A program made the position numbers and the translations under genes. A stretch of DNA of 41,691 nucleotides. Source: Aquibacillus sediminis (GTDB lineage: Bacteria; Bacillota; Bacilli; Bacillales; Amphibacillaceae). Below the pieces are notes generated by a model. The model made no database searches. It saw nothing but the letters and a program-made list of their open reading frames with translations, and was not told the origin of the DNA. Below are positions 15,144 to 23,206 of this stretch, piece by piece. How positions within the stretch are numbered: position 1 is the first letter of the stretch; every line of letters starts with the position of its first letter. The stretch spans positions 1 through 41,691 of the forward strand of contig NZ_SZNM01000031.1 of assembly GCF_005870085.1 (NCBI RefSeq), read 5' to 3'.

Positions 15144-16141
15144 AGTGAACCTTCCTTTTGACGCTTCCAATTAGATAGATCGCTCCGATGGATAATAGTT
15201 GGTTGTTTATAATAGACATCTTGCACGTATCTATCATGGATAATGTCTAGCATTAATTGCACACTTTGATAGCCCATTTCATAAGGTTGTTGTTCGACGA
15301 TTGCATCAATGTCCGTATTTTCTAGTAATGCAATATTTTCATCAATCGCATCAAATGTAATCACATACATATCATTTTGTTTCTTCAATGATTTAGCTGC
15401 AGCTACTATCCCCATCCCATTATAGGAACTCGTTCCATAAAAGGCTGTAATGTTTTCATGTTCAAGTAACATTTTGTACGCTTTTTCCTCTGCTTCTACT
15501 CTAGTAATGTTCGATTCTTCTAAGGCGATGATTTCAATCCCTTCTGCGTGCTCGACCACTTCTTTAAATCCTTGCACACGTTGCTGGTGATGAGGATTAT
15601 CTAAACTTCCAGTAACAATCCCAACCGTAGCCGCACCGTTTGTATCTTCTATCAGTGCTTCTCCGGCTAACTTTCCTGCAAGATAATTATCTGTTCCGAT
15701 ATAGGCATGACGAGAACTTTGCTTGGAATCGGTATCGATTGTGATCACTGGGATCCCTCGCTTTTCCGCTTGATTAATCATGTCCGTAAATTGCTCATTA
15801 AGCCCTTGTACGATAATACCATCTACATTTGATTGTATTGCCATGTCAACAAGTTTTAATTGTTCTTCGAGGTTCGACCGCTTCGGACCAACATACTCAA
15901 CAAAAACGTTATGCTCTGATTCCGCTTTTTCTGCCCCTTGACCAACTAAACGCCAATAGTCATGATTCATTTCCTGCCCAACCAACGTAACATGATACTT
16001 TGATTGGGACTCATCAGGCAAAACAGCATCCTCCACTTGACTATCAAAGAACTGTACTTGTTTATAAAAATAGACAGAAAAACTAACTGCCACGATAAAG
16101 ACCGATAATAAAATAACATAAACAACTGATGCACGCCTCAT
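15140..16141 (-). CDS. Membrane-anchored periplasmic-type sugar-binding sensor protein
   Basis: A 333-residue protein of the type 1 periplasmic sugar-binding fold (Peripla_BP_4, RbsB/XylF-like). An N-terminal hydrophobic segment (about residues 6-26) has no lipobox and no clear cleavage site, so it should stay anchored. The binding domain starts at VTLVGQEMNHDYW and contains NVDGIIVQGLN, IPVITIDTD and YIGTDNYLAGKLAGEAL, typical of this fold. It is the first gene of a three-gene operon with the kinase (4-base overlap) and the regulator. The order matches XylFII-LytS-YesN of Clostridium beijerinckii, where XylFII binds xylose and signals to LytS. The ATG at 16141 has AGGAGG upstream. Confidence 0.88.
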   Translation of the reverse strand: MRRASVVYVILLSVFIVAVSFSVYFYKQVQFFDSQVEDAVLPDESQSKYHVTLVGQEMNHDYWRLVGQGAEKAESEHNVFVEYVGPKRSNLEEQLKLVDMAIQSNVDGIIVQGLNEQFTDMINQAEKRGIPVITIDTDSKQSSRHAYIGTDNYLAGKLAGEALIEDTNGAATVGIVTGSLDNPHHQQRVQGFKEVVEHAEGIEIIALEESNITRVEAEEKAYKMLLEHENITAFYGTSSYNGMGIVAAAKSLKKQNDMYVITFDAIDENIALLENTDIDAIVEQQPYEMGYQSVQLMLDIIHDRYVQDVYYKQPTIIHRSDLSNWKRQKEGSL

Positions 16142-16159
16142 AATTTCCTCCTAGCCTAG

Positions 16160-16241
16160 CGGGACAAGGTACCTGTCCCCTTGTCCCACCAAAAAAACCC
16201 CCAATATTTAGGGGGGACAGAGGGACAGGTTTCTCGTCCCA
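16160..16241. repeat. GGGACA-type repeats, two units
   Basis: Unit 1 (16160-16188) reads CGGGACAAGGTACCTGTCC to TGTCCCA. Unit 2 (16214-16241) is GGGACAGAGGGACAGG to GTCCCA. They lie between the sensor gene start and the end of the galU remnant. Confidence 0.85.
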
Positions 16242-16394
16242 GTCAAGTTTTTGTTTTTTAAGAATGTCTTCCATATACGCTCGTAATTCTTCGTTTATAT
16301 CTTCACGTTTTAGCGCAAAATCGGTGGTTGCTTTGACAAAGCCGAGTTTGTTGCTAATATCATATCGATCGCCACTATATTCATAGGCCGTGAC
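16242..16394 (-). pseudogene. galU: GalU (UTP-glucose-1-phosphate uridylyltransferase) C-terminal fragment
   Basis: On the minus strand the frame reads VTAYEYSGDRYDISNKLGFV and then KATTDFALKREDINEELRAY up to MEDILKKQKLD. It matches the C-terminal segment of GalU (G-x-R-YD-G-K-GF-KA...FAL-R-D). About 50 of roughly 290 residues remain, and the frame then runs into a GGGACA repeat without its own stop. The 240 bases to the right (16395-16634) hold no other gene. Confidence 0.7.
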
Positions 16395-16612
16395 TGATTA
16401 TTCGTCCCTTTTCCCGGCGCAAGTTATGTAATAGCTTAAAAATCTCTTGTTGTAAAATGTATCTTCAATTGTACCACTCTTTTTCGGCCCGAAAACAGAT
16501 TACTCAACCATCGGCACTGACAATCTCAAGCAATACGTTAAGCTAGTCCTAACGCTTATAGTATCATCAAATGAAGCATTGTCAATCCAAATTACTGGAA
16601 ATAAAAAAGAAG

Positions 16613-16634
16613 AGGGACAGGTCCCGTGTCCCCG
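16613..16634. repeat. GGGACA-type repeat, single shortened unit
   Basis: GAGGGACAGGTCCCGTGTCC ends one base from the stop codon of the DUF2207 gene, which reads toward it. Confidence 0.7.
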
Positions 16635-18326
16635 TTAAAATGCGCCTGAACCTCCGCCTCCACCACCAACACCTGCGCCTGTTCCGGCAGTAGAAGTTGA
16701 GCTTGATGCGGAAACTGTATGATTTGCCTCGTTAAATTGACTCGTTAACGTAGTAGATAGTAACATCAGCATTACCATATCGCTGGATGTCACGCTAGAC
16801 GAAACAGCAGAAACGTTGGGGCTTTCTACTAACGTTTTGTTTTTCTCCATCATTTTCTTGTTATTCGTTCCGACCCCATATATGATTGCTTGCATCTGTT
16901 CATCGCTCATCCATTCATTCCAGTCTTGATTAGTGATTTGTTCATATTTGGTACTGAATGTTTCCCACTGTTTTTTAATACGTGTACCTTTGGTCGTCCT
17001 TGGAAAATAGAAAAGCGCAAATCCTAGTAAACCTATAAAGCCAAACAGTGATAAAAACATCCACATCCACAACTGATGTATACCAAATAATATAGCGAAT
17101 ACCAGTACACCAATACTGGATAGTCCTACTGTCCACCTGTATGCTGGTAATTTTTCATACAACTGTTGCTGGTCCATTTCTTGTTTCACAGCAGTTAGCC
17201 AGCTATGGTTATCTTTCGAATAGGTATTTTGATTTTCTTCCTCTTCCATATAAGCTTTTAGTTCGGAAGGAGAAAACAGACCATCTTTCCCAACTTTATA
17301 AAATAACCAGTTGATTAACATCGATTCATGTTCATGGTCCGTATGGTGATCTACCACCTTGAATTGATCCTCATTTTCACGCTTGACAAAACCTTTCCTG
17401 ACTAGATCTAATAAGGATGCGGACAGCATTTCACCACCTTTGGAAATACCTCCCATGTAATACATAATTGCAGGCAGACTCATGTTCTCTTTTGGCAGAA
17501 TACCATGCTGATTCGAGGTACGAGTCGCCTCCCATAACGCTTGGCGCTTTTTCCTGACAGCCATCATTATTAACGCAAGAACAGCAACAAATGAACCCAC
17601 TACAACAAATGGGGCAAGTTTACCCAATAGATTTTGGCGATTAGAAAAAGCAGCTGCTTTTTCTTCTTGTTCTGTTTTATCTGCTAACATATCTTGTTGA
17701 ATCGATTCATCAGTGCTCGGTAATCCATTTGCAAAAATACTGGCATCATACGCTACCCGAATATCTCCATTTTCGCCATCTTCTACTTGTCCCAATGCAA
17801 AATGAACAACTCCTCCATCTTGGATATCCACACGATCTTGCGCTTCATCGTAGCCAAGGGCAAGTACGTCATCGGTTATTTGCGGAGGATATACAAAAAT
17901 ATCCATGTTTTGATAAGGCGTTTCATTGCTACTATCAAAAAACGGCCAATAAAATTGCGCTAACTCTGTATCTGTCTCAACCGCATGTTGAATCGTATAG
18001 TCAAATGTGACGGTAACCGTTTCGTCATCACCGCTGCGGTATACTTTATATAATTCGTCATCCTGCTCCACTTCAAGCGACGTACCTTGTTCCGAAGCTC
18101 GAAAATTTTCAATCACAGTATTTCTCTTCGGTATCAGAGACCTAGTCACACCATTAAAGGCCCCATCGAATTGATAACGATGCTCCTCCGTTACTTGCAC
18201 AGCACCATTCTCCTTTAAATGGGCATGAATTTCTGTCTTTTCTATTTCGAAATCAACCGCGAACACTTGCGACGGCATAAACAAAACAATAAAAGAGACC
18301 AATAAAATAACTAAATATTTTTTCAC
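16635..18326 (-). CDS. DUF2207-family membrane protein
   Basis: A 563-residue envelope protein. The signal peptide spans residues 1-24 (cleavage after VFA). An extracellular beta-rich DUF2207 domain (about 25-205) contains FEIEKTEIHAHLKENGAVQV and the conserved GAFNGVTRSLI. A transmembrane helix follows near 238-260, then a cytoplasmic region and a pair of helices near 402-445. The C-terminus is the family's glycine-rich tail (GVGGGGGGSGAF). The function of the family is unknown. The GTG start at 18326 has GGGAG 9 bases upstream. The gene appears monocistronic, with a GGGACA unit at its 3' end. Confidence 0.9.
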   Translation of the reverse strand: MKKYLVILLVSFIVLFMPSQVFAVDFEIEKTEIHAHLKENGAVQVTEEHRYQFDGAFNGVTRSLIPKRNTVIENFRASEQGTSLEVEQDDELYKVYRSGDDETVTVTFDYTIQHAVETDTELAQFYWPFFDSSNETPYQNMDIFVYPPQITDDVLALGYDEAQDRVDIQDGGVVHFALGQVEDGENGDIRVAYDASIFANGLPSTDESIQQDMLADKTEQEEKAAAFSNRQNLLGKLAPFVVVGSFVAVLALIMMAVRKKRQALWEATRTSNQHGILPKENMSLPAIMYYMGGISKGGEMLSASLLDLVRKGFVKRENEDQFKVVDHHTDHEHESMLINWLFYKVGKDGLFSPSELKAYMEEEENQNTYSKDNHSWLTAVKQEMDQQQLYEKLPAYRWTVGLSSIGVLVFAILFGIHQLWMWMFLSLFGFIGLLGFALFYFPRTTKGTRIKKQWETFSTKYEQITNQDWNEWMSDEQMQAIIYGVGTNNKKMMEKNKTLVESPNVSAVSSSVTSSDMVMLMLLSTTLTSQFNEANHTVSASSSTSTAGTGAGVGGGGGGSGAF

Positions 18327-18388
18327 ATAAACAAACTCCCTTCAACTAAATTATACGATCAACCATGACATAGGTTTCATTTTTCTAG

Positions 18389-18453
18389 TGGGACATGGGG
18401 ACAGGGCACTTGTCCCACACAAACTGGGACAACAAACCTGTCCCCATGTCCCA
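18389..18453. repeat. GGGACA-type repeat pair
   Basis: The left unit TGGGACATGGGGACAGGG ends CTTGTCCCA; the right unit TGGGACAACAAACCTGTCC ends ATGTCCCA. It lies between the divergent DUF2207 gene and Rieske operon. Confidence 0.88.
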
Positions 18454-18466
18454 GTTTGAAAATGTG

Positions 18467-18506
18467 TCACTGACGTTCACTGAGCTTCACTGGTCTTCAC
18501 TGAGGT
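18467..18506 (+). repeat. Four phased 10-bp direct repeats (TCACTG) upstream of the Rieske operon
   Basis: TCACTGACGT, TCACTGAGCT, TCACTGGTCT and TCACTGAGGT follow one another without a gap, one per helical turn. They end 32 bases before the -35 box of the likely operon promoter, so one face of the helix presents four copies of TCACTG in the position of an activator array. Confidence 0.8.
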
Positions 18507-18538
18507 AGCTAATTGATACTCATTGCCACTCAGTAGGT

Positions 18539-18568
18539 TTGGAGGATGTATCGAGCTACTGCTACAAT
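18539..18568 (+). promoter_or_regulatory. Probable promoter of the amidohydrolase/Rieske operon
   Basis: TTGGAG (18539-18544), an 18-base spacer and TACAAT (18563-18568). The -35 box is weak, which fits activator dependence on the upstream TCACTG array. A tandem CTTTTGAAAAAT sequence (18579-18602) lies in the leader before the TTG start. Confidence 0.45.
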
Positions 18569-18623
18569 TTACATTATCTTTTGAAAAATCTTTTGAAAAA
18601 TCAAGTAATTGGAGGAATGAACC

Positions 18624-19679
18624 TTGGCTAAGAACCAAATACGAATTGTTGATACGGATATTCATGAAACCGCACAATACAAAGATATACTAAAATACCT
18701 TGATGAACCTTTTAAACATTACATTCAAAACTGTGGTTGGATTCAAGAAAAACATATGCCTTACACCCAGCCTACTGTCGCAGGGGTGAATCGTGCAGAT
18801 GCGATTGTTCCTGATGGGCGTCAGGCAGGATCTGACTTGTCCTTTATGCAAGAACAATTGCTAGACGATATCGGCCATGAGTACGGCATTTTAACAAGTG
18901 CCTTAGATCCTTCTCCTTCGTCCATGCATGGTTGGTACGAAATGGCGACAGCATTAGCATCTGCCTACAATGACTGGCAAATTGAAGAATGGTTAGAAAA
19001 AGATGACCGGTTATATGGATCCGTTCATATCGCAGCACAGGATCGTGATGCTGCAATAAAAGAGATTGAACGAGTTGGTTCCCATCCTAAGATGGTTCAG
19101 GTTTTACTTCCAATTGATGACATCTTATGGGGCGATCCTTTCTATCATCCAATTTTTGAAGCGGCGGAGAAACACAATTTGATGATTGGCATGCACCATA
19201 ATGAGCCACCTGTTTATTACGGAAAATGGCCAAGATATTTCATTGAATGGCACACCTTAATTCCGACTGCACATATGAAACAAATTACCAACATGATTTT
19301 CAATGGTGTATTTGATAAGTTTCCCAACCTTGGATTAATGATGATTGAGGGTGGGTTTACTTGGGTTCCACACATCATGTGGAAAATGGACCAGCAATAC
19401 CGCGACCTTCGCCATGAAGTTCCATGGTTGAAACGAAAGCCTAGTGATATTTTCAAACAACAAATTCGAGTGACCACTCAACCGGCAGAGGAATTAACCA
19501 AACAAGAGTTTAACTCTCTTATTGAACAAATGGGTACCGATGACATCTTATGCTTCTCTACCGATTACCCACATTGGGATTATGATTCGCCAACCCGTGC
19601 GTTACCGAATATGGATCCAGAACGGAAGAAGAAAATTTTTGCAGAGAACGCAAGAGCATTTTATCCAAAACTACCATAA
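18624..19679 (+). CDS. Amidohydrolase-2 family metal-dependent enzyme
   Basis: A 351-residue TIM-barrel protein of the amidohydrolase-2 family (PF04909), whose members include hydrolases and nonoxidative decarboxylases. Candidate metal and active-site residues: Asp12/His14 in VDTDIHE, His191/His192 in IGMHHNEPP, Glu242 in MMIEGGFTW and Asp314 in STDYPHWD. The usual N-terminal HxH is DxH here, as in the DSH-type subgroup. The TTG start at 18624 follows GGAGG by 8 bases; the nearby ATG (18617) runs into a stop at once. It is the first gene of a four-gene operon with a Rieske ferredoxin, a flavin reductase and a GbsA-like dehydrogenase. Its substrate is unknown. Confidence 0.85.
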   Translation: MAKNQIRIVDTDIHETAQYKDILKYLDEPFKHYIQNCGWIQEKHMPYTQPTVAGVNRADAIVPDGRQAGSDLSFMQEQLLDDIGHEYGILTSALDPSPSSMHGWYEMATALASAYNDWQIEEWLEKDDRLYGSVHIAAQDRDAAIKEIERVGSHPKMVQVLLPIDDILWGDPFYHPIFEAAEKHNLMIGMHHNEPPVYYGKWPRYFIEWHTLIPTAHMKQITNMIFNGVFDKFPNLGLMMIEGGFTWVPHIMWKMDQQYRDLRHEVPWLKRKPSDIFKQQIRVTTQPAEELTKQEFNSLIEQMGTDDILCFSTDYPHWDYDSPTRALPNMDPERKKKIFAENARAFYPKLP

Positions 19680-19697
19680 ACGATCGGAGGGCTAACG

Positions 19698-20057
19698 ATG
19701 AAAGAACAAGTTGTTTGTAAAACAAATGATATTGAACCAGGTGATATGAAAGCAGCTAATTTTGGCAAGCAAAACGTCTTAGTATGCCGTACACTTGACG
19801 GTGAATTTTATGCTTTCCTTAATCAATGTACACACCAAGGTGCACCACTTGATAAAGGCATGATTTGCGGTGCAACGACTGATGATAGTCAACCAGGTGA
19901 CTACCATTACTGCCGAAAAGGTGAAATTATTCGTTGCCCATGGCATGGTCGAGAATTTGATATTAAAAATGAAGGTCGAATGCTAGCCAATCCTGACAAA
20001 AGGCTACCTAGCTATAAAGTACGCGTAGAAAATGAAGAGGTTATTGTTTATAAATAA
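19698..20057 (+). CDS. Rieske [2Fe-2S] ferredoxin
   Basis: A 119-residue soluble protein with the Rieske cluster motif C44-x-H46 (CTHQGAPLDKG) and C80-x2-H83 (CPWHGREFD). The 33 residues between the two ligand boxes are more than the usual 15-18, because of an insertion (about 58-76) containing CGATTDDSQPGDYHY and a further cysteine. There is no signal peptide or membrane helix, and no mononuclear iron domain, so it is an electron carrier rather than an oxygenase. It lies 18 bases after the amidohydrolase gene (GGAGGG upstream) and 21 bases before the reductase. It probably carries electrons from that reductase to an oxygenase not recognised here. Confidence 0.92.
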   Translation: MKEQVVCKTNDIEPGDMKAANFGKQNVLVCRTLDGEFYAFLNQCTHQGAPLDKGMICGATTDDSQPGDYHYCRKGEIIRCPWHGREFDIKNEGRMLANPDKRLPSYKVRVENEEVIVYK

Positions 20058-20078
20058 AAAACAAGAAGGTGATGAACG

Positions 20079-21077
20079 TTGAATACAGAAAACATCGTAG
20101 ACTCGATTATAATTGGAGCTGGACCTACCGGGTTATTCGCTGCATTTTACGGAGGAATGCGCGACATGTCCGTCAAAGTTATTGATAGCTTGCCACAGGT
20201 CGGTGGTCAGCTAATGGCATTGTATCCGGAAAAATACATTTATGATGTGGCCGGTTTTCCAAAAGTGTTAGCAAAAGATTTAGTCCAGCAACTAGAAGAA
20301 CAAGCGAAACAATTCGATCCTGAGATCTGTTTAGAAGAAAATGTACAATACGTCGAAAAAATCGAGGAGCAGTTGTTTAAAGTAACGACAACGAAAACCG
20401 TCCATTACGCCAAAACTGTCCTCATTACAAGTGGTGCCGGTGCTTTCCAACCCCGTCGCCTTAAACATGAGAAAGCAAGTAAGTACGAAGGAAACAACCT
20501 CCTCTACTCAATTACCGACCTACAAGCATTCAAAGGTAAAAACGTCTGCGTTGCAGGCGGAGGAGATTCCGCTGTCGATTGGGCATTGATGTTGGAAGGC
20601 GTTGCAAGTAAGGTAACACTTGTCCATCGTAGAGATCAATTCAGAGCACACGAACATAGTGTGCAGCAATTAGAACAATCAGCGGTTCAGATAAAAACAC
20701 CAATGATCATCGACGATTTAATTGGGCAAGACGGGTTCATCGAACGGATAGTCATGAAAGAAAACAAAGGCGATCTAACAGAAACTTTAGATGTTGATGC
20801 TTTAATTGTAAACCATGGCTTCCTTTCCGATCTTGGCGCAATTAAAGAGTGGGGATTAGAACTTGATAAGAATTCGATCATTGTTAACGAAAAAACAGAA
20901 ACAAACATTGCCGGTATTTTTGCCGCTGGTGATATCACGACCCACCCAGGAAAAGTTAAACTAATTGCCTCTGGATTTGGCGAAGCGCCAACCGCAATTA
21001 GTCAGGCGAAGCATTATATTGATCCAAACGCGAAAGTACAGCCACCACATAGTACGAGAGTGCTTAGTGGCGTATAA
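20079..21077 (+). CDS. Thioredoxin-reductase-like ferredoxin--NAD(P)+ reductase
   Basis: A 332-residue FAD protein of the YumC/TrxR-like ferredoxin reductase type. The FAD-binding motif is [17 protein letters not shown] (residues 10-26). The second Rossmann motif, for NAD(P), is [15 protein letters not shown] with [11 protein letters not shown] after it; the arginines favour NADPH. The C-terminal FAD motif is [16 protein letters not shown]. The CxxC pair of thioredoxin reductases is absent, as in YumC. The TTG start at 20079 is preferred (AGAAGGTGA 6 bases upstream); the ATG at 20073 is in another frame. It most likely reduces the Rieske ferredoxin encoded immediately upstream. Confidence 0.9.
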   Translation: MNTENIVDSIIIGAGPTGLFAAFYGGMRDMSVKVIDSLPQVGGQLMALYPEKYIYDVAGFPKVLAKDLVQQLEEQAKQFDPEICLEENVQYVEKIEEQLFKVTTTKTVHYAKTVLITSGAGAFQPRRLKHEKASKYEGNNLLYSITDLQAFKGKNVCVAGGGDSAVDWALMLEGVASKVTLVHRRDQFRAHEHSVQQLEQSAVQIKTPMIIDDLIGQDGFIERIVMKENKGDLTETLDVDALIVNHGFLSDLGAIKEWGLELDKNSIIVNEKTETNIAGIFAAGDITTHPGKVKLIASGFGEAPTAISQAKHYIDPNAKVQPPHSTRVLSGV

Positions 21078-21125
21078 AAATGTACTAGAAATGAACCCTT
21101 TAACAGCAAAATAGGAGGAAAAACA

Positions 21126-22595
21126 ATGCCATTAAAAAAGATGTTTATTGATGGACAATGGGTGGAGGCCACAAGTGGTCAAACACGTACCATCCTGAAC
21201 CCATATAATCAAGAAACAATCGCAACCGCCGCAGAAGGAGATCAGACAGATGCCAAACAAGCAATAGCTGCTGCTAGGCGTGCATTTGATCAAGGAGATT
21301 GGCCGAACACACCGGCAACTGAACGGGCAAGCCATGTGCGAAAAATTGCCGAATTAATTGAACGAGATAAACAAGAACTAGCAGAATTAGAGTCATTAGA
21401 CACAGGCAAAACCGTTGAAGAAAGTCTTGTTGATATGGATGATATCGCGGGCGTTTTCCATTATTATGCCGAAATTGGGGATAAAGATGGTGGCGAAATG
21501 ATTGATTCCCCGATTCCTAATTCAGTCAGTAAAGTCGTCCGCGAGCCTGTAGGGGTTTGTGGCCAAATTACCCCTTGGAATTATCCATTACTACAAGCAT
21601 CATGGAAACTTGCACCTGCACTCGTTACTGGAAACACTCTCGTTATGAAACCGAGTGAAATAACGCCGCTCACCACTGTCAAAGTGTTTGAATTGATCGA
21701 GGAAGCAGGATTTCCAGCTGGTGTCGCCAACCTTGTATTGGGCGCAGGCAATACTGTTGGTGCTGAACTTTCGAACAATACGGATGTTGATTTAATTTCA
21801 TTCACTGGTGGGATTGAAACGGGAAAGAAAATCATGCAAGCAGCAAGTATTAATGTTAAAAAGCTTGCACTTGAGCTTGGTGGGAAAAACCCGAATGTTG
21901 TATTTGCTGATGCAGATTTCGAAACAGCAGTCGATCAAGCGATGAATGCGGTCTTCTTCCATGCTGGACAAATTTGTTCTGCTGGTACCAGACTTATAAT
22001 AGAAGAAAGTATTCACGACAAATTTGTGGCAGCATTAACGGAACGGGTTCAAAATATTAAACTAGGAAGTGGATTCGAGGAAACCACCCAAATGGGGCCT
22101 CTTATCTCGGCAGAGCATTTAGCAAAAGTAGAACATTATGTAGAGACAGGTAAACAAGAAGGCGCAAAAGTAGTCGTTGGCGGTAAGCGCCCAGAAGCCC
22201 CAGAGCTTCAAAATGGATTCTTCTATTTACCTACTATTTTCACTGATTGCACCTCTGACATGAAGGTAGTTCAAGATGAAGGATTTGGTCCAGTTATAAC
22301 AGTAGAAACTTTCCAAACAGAGGACGAAGCAATTAAACTAGCAAACGACTCCATATACGGACTTGCCGGCGGCGTTTGGACAAACGATATCGTGAAGGCA
22401 GAGCGCTGTGTAGCAAAAATGCGCATGGGAACAGTATGGATTAACGAATTCAACCTCTACTTCCCACACGCACCATGGGGTGGCTTCAAACAATCCGGAA
22501 TCGGCCGCGAATTAGGCAAACCAGGATTAGAAGAATACACAGAAACAAAACACATCTTCCACAACCTAGACCCAAAACCAATCAACTGGTTCTAG
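21126..22595 (+). CDS. gbsA: Betaine-aldehyde-type aldehyde dehydrogenase (GbsA/BetB-like)
   Basis: A 489-residue NAD-dependent aldehyde dehydrogenase. Catalytic residues: Asn152 (ITPWNYP), Glu250 (LALELGGKNP) and Cys284 (HAGQICSAG). Long blocks agree with Bacillus subtilis GbsA as I remember it, such as REPVGVCGQITPWNYPLLQ, VDLISFTGGIETGKKIM and the C-terminal NWF, so betaine aldehyde or a related trimethylammonium aldehyde is the likely substrate. In B. subtilis gbsA is paired with the choline dehydrogenase gbsB; here the partners are an amidohydrolase and a Rieske electron chain. AGGAGG lies 6 bases before the ATG. The stop codon is followed without a gap by a GGGACA repeat. Confidence 0.88.
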   Translation: MPLKKMFIDGQWVEATSGQTRTILNPYNQETIATAAEGDQTDAKQAIAAARRAFDQGDWPNTPATERASHVRKIAELIERDKQELAELESLDTGKTVEESLVDMDDIAGVFHYYAEIGDKDGGEMIDSPIPNSVSKVVREPVGVCGQITPWNYPLLQASWKLAPALVTGNTLVMKPSEITPLTTVKVFELIEEAGFPAGVANLVLGAGNTVGAELSNNTDVDLISFTGGIETGKKIMQAASINVKKLALELGGKNPNVVFADADFETAVDQAMNAVFFHAGQICSAGTRLIIEESIHDKFVAALTERVQNIKLGSGFEETTQMGPLISAEHLAKVEHYVETGKQEGAKVVVGGKRPEAPELQNGFFYLPTIFTDCTSDMKVVQDEGFGPVITVETFQTEDEAIKLANDSIYGLAGGVWTNDIVKAERCVAKMRMGTVWINEFNLYFPHAPWGGFKQSGIGRELGKPGLEEYTETKHIFHNLDPKPINWF

Positions 22596-22657
22596 TGGGA
22601 CATGGGGACAGGGTAACTGTCCCAGAGGTGGGACAGAGGGACAGGTTTACTGTCCCA
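22596..22657. repeat. GGGACA-type repeat pair at the operon end
   Basis: The left unit (22596-22625) begins in the base after the gbsA-like stop codon. The right unit is TGGGACAGAGGGACAGG to TGTCCCA. No separate terminator is visible, so this pair may end the operon transcript. Confidence 0.88.
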
Positions 22658-22762
22658 CATACCCCCATCTATCTATTGCTTCTCTTTTCAAAACCTAGCA
22701 AAACATGACAAAGTGGTCCCTAGTTCTGCTAACCCCCTCAATAAGTTCATTTTTGATGATGA

Positions 22763-22920
22763 AGCGGGCTCTGATTCCGTTAATGACCCTAAACGAAGTA
22801 AAAAAGCCCCAAAATTGGCAAATAGCGGAATCAGAATCCGCTCACCCTCCAAAAACGGCTTAAATTGGACTAATAACGGAATGAGGAACCGCCCCAAAAA
22901 AGCGGTTCCTCATTCCGCTA
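22763..22920. repeat. Interspersed repeat of the CGGAATnAGnAnCCGC type
   Basis: Four copies of a 20-bp core occur: AGCGGGCTCTGATTCCGTTA (22763, inverted), TAGCGGAATCAGAATCCGCT (22827), TAACGGAATGAGGAACCGCC (22872) and AGCGGTTCCTCATTCCGCTA (22901, inverted). The last two form a near-perfect 18-bp stem. The rest of the gap between gbsA and the oxidoreductase gene (22658-22762, 22921-23206) shows only AT-rich sequence and a weak stem near 22984-23016. Confidence 0.7.
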
Positions 22921-23206
22921 TGTTCCTCGTCTGCACCAAGAGCATTCGCGACTGGGAGTAAGTTTATATTCATTGTATAATAAAGGCACCACCCTAGTAA
23001 GATAGAGTACCTTTTTTTCATAATGCGTATAATTACAGTCTACAAGATACGATCTAACATCTAGTGCACAATAACAAATACTTTAAGTTTCCCTTAAGCT
23101 ATCACACCGTGCCACTTCTCCCTATCAAATAAAACCATCTACTAATGATTGGTTAGTCCAAAAGATCCATAAAAATCTAGAACAAAGCCCCCCCACCATC
23201 ACATTT

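Noticed and set aside
16083-16274. A 63-residue minus-strand reading frame before the sugar sensor
   Set aside because: Only its first residues are galU-derived; the rest is translated GGGACA repeat.
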